A DNA stretch of 64,000 nt from Dendrophyllia cribrosa (lineage: Eukaryota > Cnidaria > Anthozoa > Scleractinia > Dendrophylliidae): the NCBI GenBank assembly GCA_024195265.1, contig JAJLRJ010000004.1, positions 39,191,030-39,255,029 on the forward strand, written 5' to 3'. How positions within the stretch are numbered: the stretch's first letter is position 1; every line of letters begins with the position of its first letter. Below the pieces are notes generated by a model. That model was not told the origin of the DNA. It saw only the letters and a list, made by a program, of their open reading frames with translations, and ran no database searches. Shown piece by piece: positions 56,981 through 64,000 of the stretch. The translations under genes were made by a program, and so were the position numbers.

Positions 56981-59429
56981 AGAGGTTAGTTTGTAAAGAA
57001 ACTGTGTTGCAAGGTGCACCCCTTCCCTAGAACACTGAGTACTGTCAAAACTTTACACAACGGGTAAAAACCCCTCAGGCCTTCACGCCATGCTGCAGCT
57101 TTGTAGAAACAGTCTATATAATTTACACCTAATGCCGGGCACTTGAAGTGAAGAAATAGTTGCATCTTTAAAGCGTTAATGGGGTCTTTCTGCATGTACC
57201 GGTATCCATGAACCACTCATTGTCTTCTATTGTTTGTGAGGTATTGTATTTTTGGTCTTGTTTTGCATTTGTATTGTTGTCGTTCTTTGTTCCTTTTGTT
57301 TTACGTAATATGTGCTCCGATACATGCAGAATCTACTCGTTAATGCAACACCCAGCGATGATTACTACTGATCCTGCACGTCCTTTCAAATGCCTTGAAA
57401 ATCAGCTCGCTTCTCGCACCGTTGATTTCACTTCACGATTTGAAAAAAGTTCATCAGGTGATCAAATTTTTGTTGACCGTAAGTCGACCACAAGATTGGT
57501 AACGTTGAACTTGTGAAGAATGAATTTAAACTATTATGCCTTCAAATATGGTAATATATTTCTTGAACTTAACTTTCTGTAACTTGTAATTGAAAAAAGA
57601 ACAACCGTTTTTCTAGGAAAGGTATTATCTGAGCACATTTGATGACTGCGAGTTACAATTCATTCATCGTAAGTTTAACATTACGCGACATAACCGATCA
57701 ATGTGAACGTTGTCGACTTGCGGTCAACAAGAATTTGATCACGTGATGAACTTTTTTCAAACCGCGGAGTGAAACCAACGGTGCGTGAAGCGGGAAGATT
57801 TTCAAGGCATTTGAAAGGAGTGGACGTGCGGGATCCGTAATAACAGAGTTTTAGATTCTTTAACTTCCTGCAGACATCCTCTCTGACATCATGGAGAAAT
57901 TGTCCAACTCTGTCATAAGGTGAGAGTAAGCTTGGTGGTTAGTTTATATCAAGCTTCTGCTTTTAAAACAGATAGTATAGACATACAGTATATGCAGTTG
58001 AATATCTCGAGCCACAGGCAGCCCAATCGGCCGCAGCTTAAGCTGGTTTCTGTAGCATGAAGCAACTAGGAATATTGCTACTCCGCCCTGGATGATATGC
58101 TGGTCCATCGCAGGGTTACCACCAGCAATTTGTCACTGGTACCTATTTATACACCTGGGTGGAAAGAGACAATGTGAACTTTCTTGTCAAAGGAAACAAC
58201 TTGACAGCCGAGACCAGTCCTCAAATCGCCATCTTGTGTTGTTTCTCTTGTTGTGCCACAGGGAGGTTATTCATTGTGTTGTTTCTCTTGTTGTGCCACA
58301 GGGAGGTTATTGATTGTGTTGTTTCTCTTGTTGTGCCACAGGGAGGTTATTGATTGTGTTGTTTCTCTTTTGTTGTGCCACAGGGAGGTTATTCATTGTG
58401 TTGTTTCTCTTTTGCTGTGCCACAGGGAGGTTATTCATTGTGTTGTTTCTCTTTTGCTGTGCCACAGGGAGGTTTTTCATTGTGTTGTTTCTCTTTTGCT
58501 GTGCCACAGGGAGGTTTTTCATTGTGTTGTTTCTCTTTTGTTGTGCCACAGGGAAGTTATTCATTGTGTTGTTTGTCTTGTTGTGCCCATGGAGATTATT
58601 CATTGTGTTGTTTCTCTTGTTGTGCCACAGGGAGGTTATTGATTGTGTTGTTTCTCGGGTCTTTCTGCATGTACCAGTATCCATGAACCACTTATTGTCT
58701 TCCATTGTTTGTGAGGTATTGTCTTTTTGGTCTTGTTTTGCATTTGTATTATTGTCGTTCTTTGTTCCTTTTGTTTTACGTAATATGTGCTCTGGTACAT
58801 GCAGAATCTACCTGTTTCTCTCTTGTTGTGCCACAGGGAGGTTATTGATTGTGTTGTTTCTCTTGTTGTGCCACAGGGAGGTTATTGATTGTGTTGTTTC
58901 TCTTGTTGTGCCACAGGGAGGTTATTGATTGTGTTGTTTCTCTTGTTGTGCCACAGGGAGGTTATTGATTGTGTTGTTTCTCTTGTTGTGCCACAGGGAG
59001 GTTATTGATTGTGTTGTTTCTCTTGTTGTGCCACAGGGAGGTTATTCATTGTGTTGTTTCTCTTTTGTTGTGCCACAGGGAGGTTATTCATTGTGTTGTT
59101 TCTCTTTTGTTGTGCCACAGGGAGGTTATTCATTGTGTTGTTTCTCTTGTTGTGCCACAGGGAGGTTATTCATTGTGTTGTTTCTCTTGTTGTGCCACAG
59201 GGAGGTTATTCATTGTGTTGTTTCTCTTTTGTTGTGCCACAGGAAGGTTTTTCATTGTGTTGTTTCTCTTTTGTTGTGCCACAGGGAGGTTATCCATTGT
59301 GTTGTTCCCGTATTTTTGTTGTTCCACAGGCCAGTGATTCACCATACCGTGTCTCTAGAGGATGCCTGTGACACTCTACAGCATCTGATCTCCCAACACA
59401 AAGTTGGAAAGATTGTTGTTAGGATGTGA
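42797..59429 (+). CDS. CRYZL1: CRYZL1-like quinone oxidoreductase, complete, fourteen exons
   Basis: Exons: 42797-42865, 44037-44114, 44439-44514, 44744-44788, 46821-46889, 48040-48173, 49220-49267, 49998-50061, 50594-50692, 54321-54457, 54793-54877, 55362-55382, 57874-57919 and 59330-59429. They join in phase as 1,071 nt, 356 residues, close to the human protein. CRYZL1 is a medium-chain dehydrogenase/reductase related to zeta-crystallin; its substrate is not well established. Seen in order: VKVKACGLSVHDNK, PFGREISGIV, GDEVAGLLPLDS (GroES-like part); ARKPEKVDHIDAAG, AYTALHYQARVCGGETVLIF, MAIQLAHIWGAK (nucleotide-binding fold); DETGGLGVDCVID, PSKHDVISCLAVAGRWITS, LDPPDSQMLYLKGASLSFL, DIMEKLS. 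The ATG at 42797 gives MQTRAVVV; an upstream in-frame ATG exists at 42653. Exon 12 is only 21 nt. Two introns carry arrays of the gene's own splice acceptors. Confidence 0.93.
44915..45310. repeat. Tandem repeat of a dispersed family (TTTGAATGGTCACACCATGG)
   Basis: Two direct copies of about 93 bp, with AAAGTACTGC, GAAGAGGTTT and TTTGAATGGTCACACCATGG, are followed near 45186 by a more diverged third. Two further copies lie at 59585-59830. Located in CRYZL1 intron 4. Origin unknown. Confidence 0.8.
45747..46143. mobile_element. TTAA-flanked MITE, copy 4
   Basis: TTAAAGGGGCTATGTCACC to TGACATAGCTCCTTTAA, with the conserved core CTGCAGATGGCCAGGATGGA. In CRYZL1 intron 4. Confidence 0.88.
46203..46380. 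mobile_element. Tigger-like MITE, short
   Basis: TACAGTGGAATCCTGATTTT at the left matches AAAAATTGTGATTCCACTGTA at the right; TA at each edge is the target site. 178 bp including TA. Same superfamily as 25350-25867 but a different sequence. Confidence 0.85.
47092..47365. mobile_element. MITE in CRYZL1 intron 5
   Basis: TATATCAGAAACCCATAAGT at the left is matched by ACTTATGGGTTTCTGGTTATATA at the right, with GGGTTAAAACG/CGTTTCAACCC further in. About 270 bp, non-coding. Confidence 0.8.
48959..49110 (-). mobile_element. 3' end of a LINE-like insertion
   Basis: On the minus strand GAGCACAATAAAGATTG is followed by a TTG microsatellite (AAC repeats at 48983-49005 on the plus strand). A polyadenylation-type signal then a simple repeat is typical of a truncated non-LTR element. 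No coding part remains. Confidence 0.4.
49836..49969. repeat. Near-perfect 134-bp palindrome
   Basis: The left arm (CCCTTCATGCCTCATGTTTT, GATCTGCCACTGCTTAAGAT, GCGAGTAGATGTAATATG) is followed with essentially no spacer by its complement. Only one or two mismatches occur across arms of about 66 bp. It ends 28 bp before CRYZL1 exon 8, so the hairpin lies at that exon's branch point and acceptor region. Confidence 0.9.
50248..50460 (-). pseudogene. LINE C-terminal fragment
   Basis: On the minus strand: MFKLDGPSLNDWVEVAQRKV, GNEFHSGIVRGKKEDLSQLV, FDCSRRYDSVELNSHPSD. It has the look of the very end of a LINE polyprotein and is followed by non-coding sequence. The family is not certain. Confidence 0.4.
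50790..51312 (+). pseudogene. CR1/L2-like LINE 3' end with TTCTA tail
   Basis: Frame pieces at 50890-51030 read LVLPQPRTDYRKRSFWYSGA, QLWNSLPTE and ISDFLKRV, the usual last residues of such LINEs. The 3' untranslated part ends in TTCTA repeats at 51281-51312. 5'-truncated, dead, in CRYZL1 intron 9. Confidence 0.65.
51412..52120 (-). pseudogene. CR1/L2-like LINE reverse-transcriptase C-terminus, well preserved
   Basis: A 204-residue open frame (52116-51502) reads VSSTIGALKRVRPFIPTDVA, IYNALILPHFDYCSPVWDSM, LQKLQNRAARVITQSPFDTS, LAMLKWEKLSLRRKKQKALI, YKTLNELAPDYL, NTNYLKRSFCYSGACLWNNL and ends soon after. This is the thumb and C-terminal part of a LINE polymerase; the catalytic core and endonuclease are missing (5' truncation). 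The 3' end carries TTACA repeats (51412-51432). The open frame suggests a fairly young copy. It lies in CRYZL1 intron 9 on the opposite strand. Confidence 0.8.
52160..52915. mobile_element. Fold-back element with TAAATG target duplication
   Basis: CCCGGCGTATCCAATCGAAC (52166) is matched by GTTCGATTGGATACGCCGGG (ending 52909). Both are flanked by the direct repeat TAAATG (52160-52165 and 52910-52915). Each arm is an array of CAATCGAAC and TTCGATTACCGAAC units; the arms enclose about 300 bp of unique DNA (52430-52730). No protein is encoded. Confidence 0.88.
53006..53225. repeat. 55-bp tandem repeat, four copies
   Basis: TCAGTATCTCATTGGGTCTT begins at 53006, 53061, 53116 and 53171, each followed by GTAGGTGCACA and GAGAACCGTGGAGACCC. 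Copies differ by very few bases, so the array is young. CRYZL1 intron 9. Confidence 0.95.
53398..54430 (+). repeat. Four tandem copies of the CRYZL1 exon 10 acceptor and exon head
   Basis: A unit of about 253 bp holds CCAAGCTACACCTGGTCT, ATCAAATCCGCACA, a TTTTCTCTTGCTATATGCAG acceptor, and roughly the first 100 bp of exon 10 (TTCTACGTCAAGATGA onward). Exon heads start at 53565, 53818, 54071 and 54321; only the last continues into GGGAGGTGGATAACTTC and the exon 10 donor. Copies 2 and 3 encode the same residues as exon 10 (SSSTKNPLPSKHDVISCLAV) but then reach a TAA; copy 1 has a poor acceptor and an early stop. Confidence 0.92.
54942..54992. repeat. Small hairpin
   Basis: CATGCCATTTTCTCAAAAG pairs with CTTTTGAGAAAATGGCATG around GTTTTAAG, in CRYZL1 intron 11. 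Confidence 0.75.
55545..56070. mobile_element. MITE with a nested second MITE
   Basis: The outer ends GGGGCGCTTACCATTTGTCA and TGACAAATGGCAAGCGCCC are inverted. Inside, TATACTGAAACAGTGGATAG (55722) and CACTGTTTCAGTATATACT (about 55877) bound a second element, followed by a hairpin GGTAGTGGTGGATATTTACC / GGTAAATATCCACCACTACC centred near 55955. CRYZL1 intron 12. Confidence 0.75.
56080..56900 (-). pseudogene. Decayed LINE reverse-transcriptase fragment
   Basis: On the minus strand between 56900 and 56690: YYLGGIKLDRVDVEKDLGVL, VSHNLSWNNHVDLISSKAQR. DLGVLVS followed by W..H is the usual C-terminal part of CR1/Jockey-like polymerases. Further toward 56080 only broken pieces are seen. Confidence 0.65.
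56905..56985 (+). repeat. AAAT microsatellite at a LINE 3' end
   Basis: TTGTAATTGTAATTGTAAAT then about ten AAAT units. The tail orientation is plus, opposite to the fragment on its left, so a second truncated LINE end is likely. Confidence 0.6.
57183..57335. repeat. 153-bp segment copied into the 58.7-kb minisatellite
   Basis: GGGTCTTTCTGCATGTACCG through ATACATGCAGAATCTAC recurs at 58656-58811 with about six differences. In both places it joins different neighbours, so one copy was moved as a block. Confidence 0.9.
57350..57845. mobile_element. MITE with about 120-bp inverted arms
   Basis: ACTGATCCTGCACGTCCTTT, CAAATGCCTTGAAAAT, GTTCATCAGGTGATCAAATT and GTTGACCGTAAGTCGAC on the left are found inverted at 57710-57845 (GTCGACTTGCGGTCAAC, GATCACGTGATGAAC, ATTTTCAAGGCATTTG). 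It ends 28 bp before CRYZL1 exon 13. Confidence 0.8.
58010..58230 (-). mobile_element. SINE fragment, second copy of the 36370 family
   Basis: GGTTTCTGTAGCATGAAGCA, CTGGATGATATGCTGGTCCA and TATTTATACACCTGGGT match 36470-36590 in the same order. The tRNA-like head is missing or very diverged. It borders the minisatellite in CRYZL1 intron 13. Confidence 0.75.
58226..59329 (+). repeat. Minisatellite of splice acceptors before the last CRYZL1 exon
   Basis: Two blocks (about 58226-58655 and 58812-59329) contain some 22 units of 40 or 42 bp: TGTTGTTTCTCTTGTTGTGCCACAG split here as TGTTGTTTCTCTTG, TTGTGCCACAG and GGAGGTTATTCATTG. Each has a pyrimidine tract, CCACAG, and then a sequence similar to the head of the last exon (CACAGGCCAGTGATTCAC). 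One unit (near 58590) has lost the AG. The blocks are separated by a copied segment (58656-58811). The true acceptor is TTGTTCCACAG at 59319-59329. Confidence 0.93.
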
Positions 59430-59584
59430 ATAGAAATTTGTGACTCTTACAAAAAGAATCATCTATCGGCAAGAGATGGAACAAGATCCGTTCTTAGCAA
59501 ATCCTGCTCTTAAGCGTCTTATTAAAGTGTCTGATTCCTTGGACTTCCCATTAAAGAGCGCCAACTGAAAGAAAAATTCAAAAT

Positions 59585-59830
59585 TTCATTTTATGGAAGT
59601 ACTTGTCAAAAAGCAAAGTACTGATCAATAGCTTTAGAATAATAATAGCCTTGGAATTTTATCCACAGACTCAAAAGTTTGAACCACCTTCTACAGCATA
59701 ATGAACAGTACCACAGGAAAGTACTGCTCAATAGCTTTTATTTGAATGGTCACATCTTAGAATTTTATCCACAGACTCAAAGGTTAGAACCACCATTTAG
59801 AACGTACTAAATAGTACAGAGCAGCGGCAG
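59585..59830. repeat. Two more copies of the 44915 repeat family
   Basis: TTTGAATGGTCACATCTTAG and ATCCACAGACTCAAAAGTTTGAAC-like parts (AAAGTACTG, CAATAGCTTT, CACAGACTCAAA) occur twice, about 110 bp apart, soon after the CRYZL1 stop. Confidence 0.7.
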
Positions 59831-59934
59831 TAAATGTAACGTGACGTCATATCGCCTGTACATTCCATCAAGGTGCGCGTGAGATTTTAGCACCCAAACG
59901 CATTGTTAGCTAATAGAGTATAGAAGCAAAGACC

Positions 59935-60360
59935 GATACAACGTAGATACAAATTTAAAAGGTGTACTATATTTCGGCTGGCCAAACCAGCCTTCTTCAG
60001 GTCCTTCAGGTACAATGAAGTAAAATTTACATTGGTTTGTTTTATAAGTAGCTATATTAAGTGACATGAGGTTTACGTTACAACGGAAATGCGTAGGGCT
60101 CCACCTAGAAAAATAACAATGATAATAGACGGAAATAAAACATAAGCTGAAAACAATGAAAGGAAACTAAATAATACGAAAATGAATAATTAGTATGTTT
60201 CTTCGCGAATGTTGAGGCCATGAGGTACAAGTGTTCTGCCTTTTGAGATTAAAAAAGCTTCTTTGGCCTTACGTATTGAGTCCCGGTTAGAGAACATTTT
60301 TTCAATGGGGATTAGTGGCATGTCATTAGCAGTGTGATTAGGAGAGGAGAGAAAATGTTA
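59935..60360 (-). pseudogene. Penelope-like element 3' fragment
   Basis: On the minus strand from about 60357 to 60197: HFLSSPNHTANDMPLIPIEK, NRDSIRKAKEAFLISKGRTL, VPHGLNIREETY then a stop. This is the end of the GIY-YIG endonuclease part of Penelope-like retroelements. Downstream, GAAGAAGGCTGGTTTGGCCA, a hairpin-forming motif, fits the 3' region of such elements. Reverse transcriptase is absent, so it is a truncated copy. Confidence 0.65.
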
Positions 60361-60595
60361 ATTTAATTTAAAATGAACACCGCCGTACCATAGATAATCC
60401 TAACACAAAATCTAAACCTACTACAGCCGCCGAACATTTTCTCTCCTCTCCTAATGAAATCCCATGGCCACAGGCCATCATACTCGTACCACTCGGCCCG
60501 TGGTGCCAGCGGTAAAGGCAGGCACATTGCCGATTTAAAATGATTCCCATTGCCATAGGTTACTCCAAATAACTTGTAAACAGTTAGTGACCCAC

Positions 60596-60600
60596 CCGGG

Positions 60601-60632
<32 letters not shown>

Positions 60633-61166
60633 TACTCTGCAAATTTTTGGGCGGGAGTATGCCGCTGGGACTCTGAGACCCTTAACCATACTAGACCATT
60701 TTAGCTGCATTTTGCAACCCTATTCTAGACCAAACACCGAAAAACCCTACCCTATCCTAGACCAAAGTTTTGAACGCTTTCTTTGTTATTTATAGTTACC
60801 AGGGGTCAGTAAAAATGCCGTACTGCCCGCTATACCGATTTTTAAATGCCATTTGCCAGTAAACCTTGTCTAGACTATTTAAAATTCTTCACGCTACTGA
60901 TCAGTTTTGCGGAAAATGATACCCTATTCTAGACCAAAATTATCTGATTACTATACCCTATCCCCACCTTGGATCCAGAGGTCCGTTCTCTGAATATCAA
61001 GAGTGAAATTAACCGCATAAACGGTTAGAAGAAGCTCGCGAGACGGTTTTTATTTTTTCTCGGCGCGTTGCGCCTCGTTGTCGCAGCTTCGCCGCCCAAA
61101 CTCGCCGTTTTCACTAAAAATAAAAACCTCTGGCACCCAAGGTACCCTACCCCAGACTAAACTGCC

Positions 61167-61206
<40 letters not shown>

Positions 61207-61243
61207 TTATATATGGGAGTACCCCCCCCCCCCCGGGGGTGAC
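60596..61243. mobile_element. GGGGTACTCCC-ended repeat element, copy 3
   Basis: A run of over 25 G then GGTACTCTGCAAAT at the left; TATATATGGGAGTACCCCCC at the right. CCCTATTCTAGACCAAA is repeated several times inside, in place of the TATTTATGACC repeats of copy 2. AACCTCTGGCACCCAAGGTA near 61130 resembles the edges of the 30290 minisatellite. Confidence 0.75.
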
Positions 61244-61244
61244 C

Positions 61245-61590
61245 CATTAGCTTTGATGGTGATATCGTCAGGAAGATGACAGACTTCTGAAACTCGCCCA
61301 TTTCTCGACAGAATGTCAGCGTTGAATGGCAAGGCAAGTGGCATTCCTTGAATGAAAACCCGGTGCACAACGAAGAGCTTTTTGGCTGCTTTTTTTTTTT
61401 TTGCGAAGGCAAGGTGAAGGAGTTGTCTTGTGCAGCCAAAAGGAAAGAGACATCTTGGAGCTATTTTCAGCTGTATTTGCTTTCGCATCACTGAGCAATA
61501 TTTCAGTTTTGGAACTAATATTTTTTAATAGTTTATCTGACTTTAAACAAGTAACTGTAATTTGCAACGAACCACCGTAACGAAATAGAA
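61245..61590 (-). pseudogene. Degenerate coding-like segment, unknown
   Basis: Two minus-strand frames read like one protein broken at a lysine/poly-T run (61389-61403). Upstream part: LQITVTCLKSDKLLKNISSK, ILLSDAKANTAENSSKMSLS, FWLHKTTPSPCLRK. Downstream part: HRVFIQGMPLALPFNADILS, RNGRVSEVCHLPDDITIKAN. I do not recognise it; a decayed transposable-element protein is one option. Confidence 0.35.
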
Positions 61591-61609
61591 GCACCGGATC
61601 CCGTGGTAA

Positions 61610-61690
61610 AGAATCTAATCAGCTATAAAATAATGAAACGATTTGATAAAAAAGCAAGGCTGATAAACGGTACGGAAACGACTATATTTG
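61610..61690. repeat. Short repeat shared with 24885
   Basis: GAAACGATTTGATAAAAAAG, GCAAGGCTGATAAACGGTAC and GGAAACGA match 24886-24935 almost exactly. Its origin is not known; it may be the end of a dispersed element. Confidence 0.7.
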
Positions 61691-61830
61691 TAAAATATCC
61701 AATATTTCGAAAGGCACAGCCTTTCTTTTTCAGGGTCTTACAGATGACTCGTAAGGCAAAAAAACGTTACAATTTTAAATTTGAAAGGGGGCGGGTGATA
61801 AAATATGATACTACATGTATAACAACATAA

Positions 61831-64000
61831 ACTATAGTGACAAAGTAAATGTAAATAACCGTATAAAATAACAAAGCAACATAAAAAAAGAAAAACATGC
61901 GATATGACACCACAGTAAATATAAGTAATGGAAACTTAGAAGAGATGTCATGTTTATCTGACTTCTCTGCCAACATTTTTTTTTTTTACACATCGTGTTT
62001 GCAAACAATTTATTTTGTCTTTTCAGGCCCTGCAAACAATTTTTTCAATATTTCTCATCCCCTCCCCCCTCCAGAAAAATAACGGTCCGTCCTTTAGGGC
62101 ACCTGATAGCAGGTTAAAATGTAAAAGAGTTGGAATTGGGAAAGGGTGGGGCAGAAGGGGGGGGGGGGCTTCCTTATCCCCAGGCTCTTACATAGTTTAA
62201 GGGGAAAGCGGAAATCGAAAGTATGAGGCACAGGAAGGAAATGGGAAATGTCCGGATACAAGTTAAGTAGCTCTTTCTTCCGAGAAAAAGGGATTATAAA
62301 CAGGCGAAAATTAACCGGTCCATCAACTCAACGAATAGATGTACCTACTGTAACTGTAAGGCCATTTTCATGATGGCGTCGCGTCATTTTAATACTACAG
62401 CTCCCAGAATCCTTTCGTAATTGAAACTTGCCCTAAAAGCTGCGCGGAGATGTCTCCTATTTTCTTTACTTCACGCGGAAGCCAGGCGACGTCTGCTCTA
62501 CCCGGGCTGCTCTACCCCATGTGCCCACCGGTAGTGGCTTTTAAATACTGGGGAAATTACCCACGAGGCGTTTACTGTAGCTTGAATAGAAACAAATGGA
62601 TCCGATCTATATTACGTGTTATAAAATGAAAAAGTTGTAAGGGCTATACGCAAACAGCGGATGGTTTCCCACCTTTCACGGTCAGTGCGAGCAAAGCCGA
62701 TCTCCTTTCGTACCCGGCCCCAAGGCATGGCTCAGCTCAGTCGAAAACATTGAAACAAAAAACAAAACGCTCCTGCATATTATAAATTCCTGCCTATTTT
62801 TAATTAAAAAACGCTTTTACTTTGAACAACTCGTGACTTGATGTGGATTATCTTATTCTTAGTAGATTAACAAACTGACCAACACGAACAACGCCTCGAA
62901 AGAACTCGGGGAAACCCCGGCGTGACATGAAAGAACCGAAAACTCGGTCACACAACGAAGTTTTAGGGAATTGGGAACAGAGGTTCGGCACAACAACATA
63001 AAAGGATGAAATAGTGTACCAGCTTCAGGTAAAAATCACATCCAAAAGAGAAACACTCAAAACAAGACGTGCCTGTATTCTATATTACAACTTTCTAAAT
63101 CATGATAAATTAATTTATCTTTTTTAGTCCGGAACTGTATATGGCGATGCAAGAGTTTTTCCCAGAAATCGATCCCGTGATTTAGGTGTCAAATGTCTTA
63201 GCTGCCTGTTATATGAATGAGTGCGTATTCGATTCTCTTAGATTTTCCTGTTTTTCTACGAACCAACTGACCCAGCCATAAAATTTGATGCAGCGATTTT
63301 ATTATATCATTAATTTGGGTGCAACTGAGGGAACAACGAAGAAGGACTTCTTTTATCGCAAGACAGGCAATATTCTCAACTGATCAAGGTAAAACATTAA
63401 TTTACTACATGATAAAATATGTCAATACGTAGCCTAGAAAGAAACTGAAATTGAAAATGCACCGTCGTTATTTCCTCAAATTACATTTTGGATTCATTTA
63501 TCTTTTTCGATAATTCATATTAAAGGGAGACAGATATTGGACAAACTCGACAAGATCGATTTACTTTTAAATAATCTGCAACGGTTATTGAACCATTGAA
63601 ACGAAATCTCTTTTCATGCATAATATATGTAGACTATTATTAAGAGAGACGCAGACGTTGCGATATTGGAGCCTAAAACTTGGATTTAGTTCGGTTGACG
63701 GGGAAATCGGACGTAAATCGTAAGAAAAAAGAAATGTGTTGTTTTCTTCCTCCAAGTTCAATTTGAAATATACCATGCGCGATTTAGGGGTAACACTTAT
63801 TCTTTTGTTAAAACAATAGAATATTAGAGCACAAAAGAACGACAATACAATAGAATACAATACCATAGAATATATTAGAATACATAATTTTACCTAATAG
63901 GTGGTTTGCAACCAATCTCTAGAGACATAGATAACAATAGTGAAACGAACAAATGCTGGTGGACGAACAAAAGGAGCTAATGATAGAACTATTGTTTATG
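61831..64000. other. Right-hand stretch without recognised gene
   Basis: Mostly AT-rich. At 62394-62412 ACTACAGCTCCCAGAATCC matches the ZNF143-type promoter motif well, preceded at 62370 by ATGATGGCGTCG, so a promoter near 62.4 kb is possible. No exon could be tied to it. CAATAGAATACAATA-type repeats occur near 63845-63885. Confidence 0.35.

Noticed and set aside
58253..59371. Many overlapping frames such as CCFSCCATGRLFIVLF
   Set aside because: Products of the splice-acceptor minisatellite in all phases, not cysteine-rich protein genes. Only the stretch continuing into exon 14 may ever be translated.
62371..62421. Short frame MASRHFNTTAPRILS as a gene start
   Set aside because: Stops after 15 codons without a splice donor; the motif content is better explained as promoter-like.
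63585..63866. 93-residue minus-strand frame MVLYSIVLSFFCALIFYCFN
   Set aside because: The hydrophobic start derives from AATACAATAG repeats, with no upstream or downstream support for a gene.

Overview
The window looks like nuclear DNA of an anthozoan cnidarian, probably a stony coral. This rests on AT-rich, intron-rich genes with GT-AG introns, very dense small inverted-repeat elements (MITEs), several kinds of non-LTR retrotransposon, a Penelope-like tail, and a degraded HEPN/NB-ARC-like receptor gene of the type that is expanded in corals. No ribosomal RNA, CRISPR array, bacterial operon or virus was seen. The species cannot be named from the sequence.

Three conserved animal genes could be assembled exon by exon. 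(1) SMC6, minus strand: only the first four exons (15322 down to 11627) are visible, covering the N-terminus and Walker A; the rest is absent or lies beyond the left edge. (2) An SFT2-family vesicle-transport protein, minus strand: eight exons between 39553 and 31490, complete at 162 residues. (3) A CRYZL1-like quinone oxidoreductase, plus strand: fourteen exons from 42797 to 59429, complete at 356 residues. Several less certain pieces exist: a two-exon start of an unidentified minus-strand gene (9543-9370) facing a possible plus-strand first exon (9579); a hydrophobic C-terminal exon (2150-1983); a possible first exon (40661-40460); and a pair of related small ORFs, one intact (23787-23503) and one broken (about 22223-21975).

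Layout. 1-2.5 kb: possible promoter and first exon, then sparse DNA. 2.5-7.9 kb: a nearly intact L1/Tx1-like LINE with perfect 12-bp target duplications and one frameshift. 8-9 kb: a palindromic 201-bp tandem repeat. 10-11.4 kb: terminal-inverted-repeat elements. 11.6-15.3 kb: SMC6. 15.8-21.6 kb: a run of fold-back elements and MITEs. 21.9-23.8 kb: small-ORF pair. 25-28 kb: HEPN/NB-ARC-like pseudogene carrying a Tigger-type MITE whose empty site is preserved nearby. 30-40 kb: minisatellites and the SFT2 gene with intronic repeats. 41-42 kb: fold-back repeat. 42.7-59.4 kb: CRYZL1, whose introns hold LINE fragments, palindromes, a fold-back element with 6-bp target duplications, and two unusual tandem arrays. 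59.5-61.6 kb: Penelope-like and other repeats. 61.8-64 kb: little recognisable.

The most unusual feature is in CRYZL1. Two of its introns contain tandem arrays built from the gene's own 3' splice sites: four copies of a 253-bp unit holding the start of exon 10, and about 21 copies of a 40-42 bp unit made of a splice acceptor plus the head of the last exon. The three copies nearest the last exon are in frame with it, so alternative acceptor use could change the protein without breaking it.
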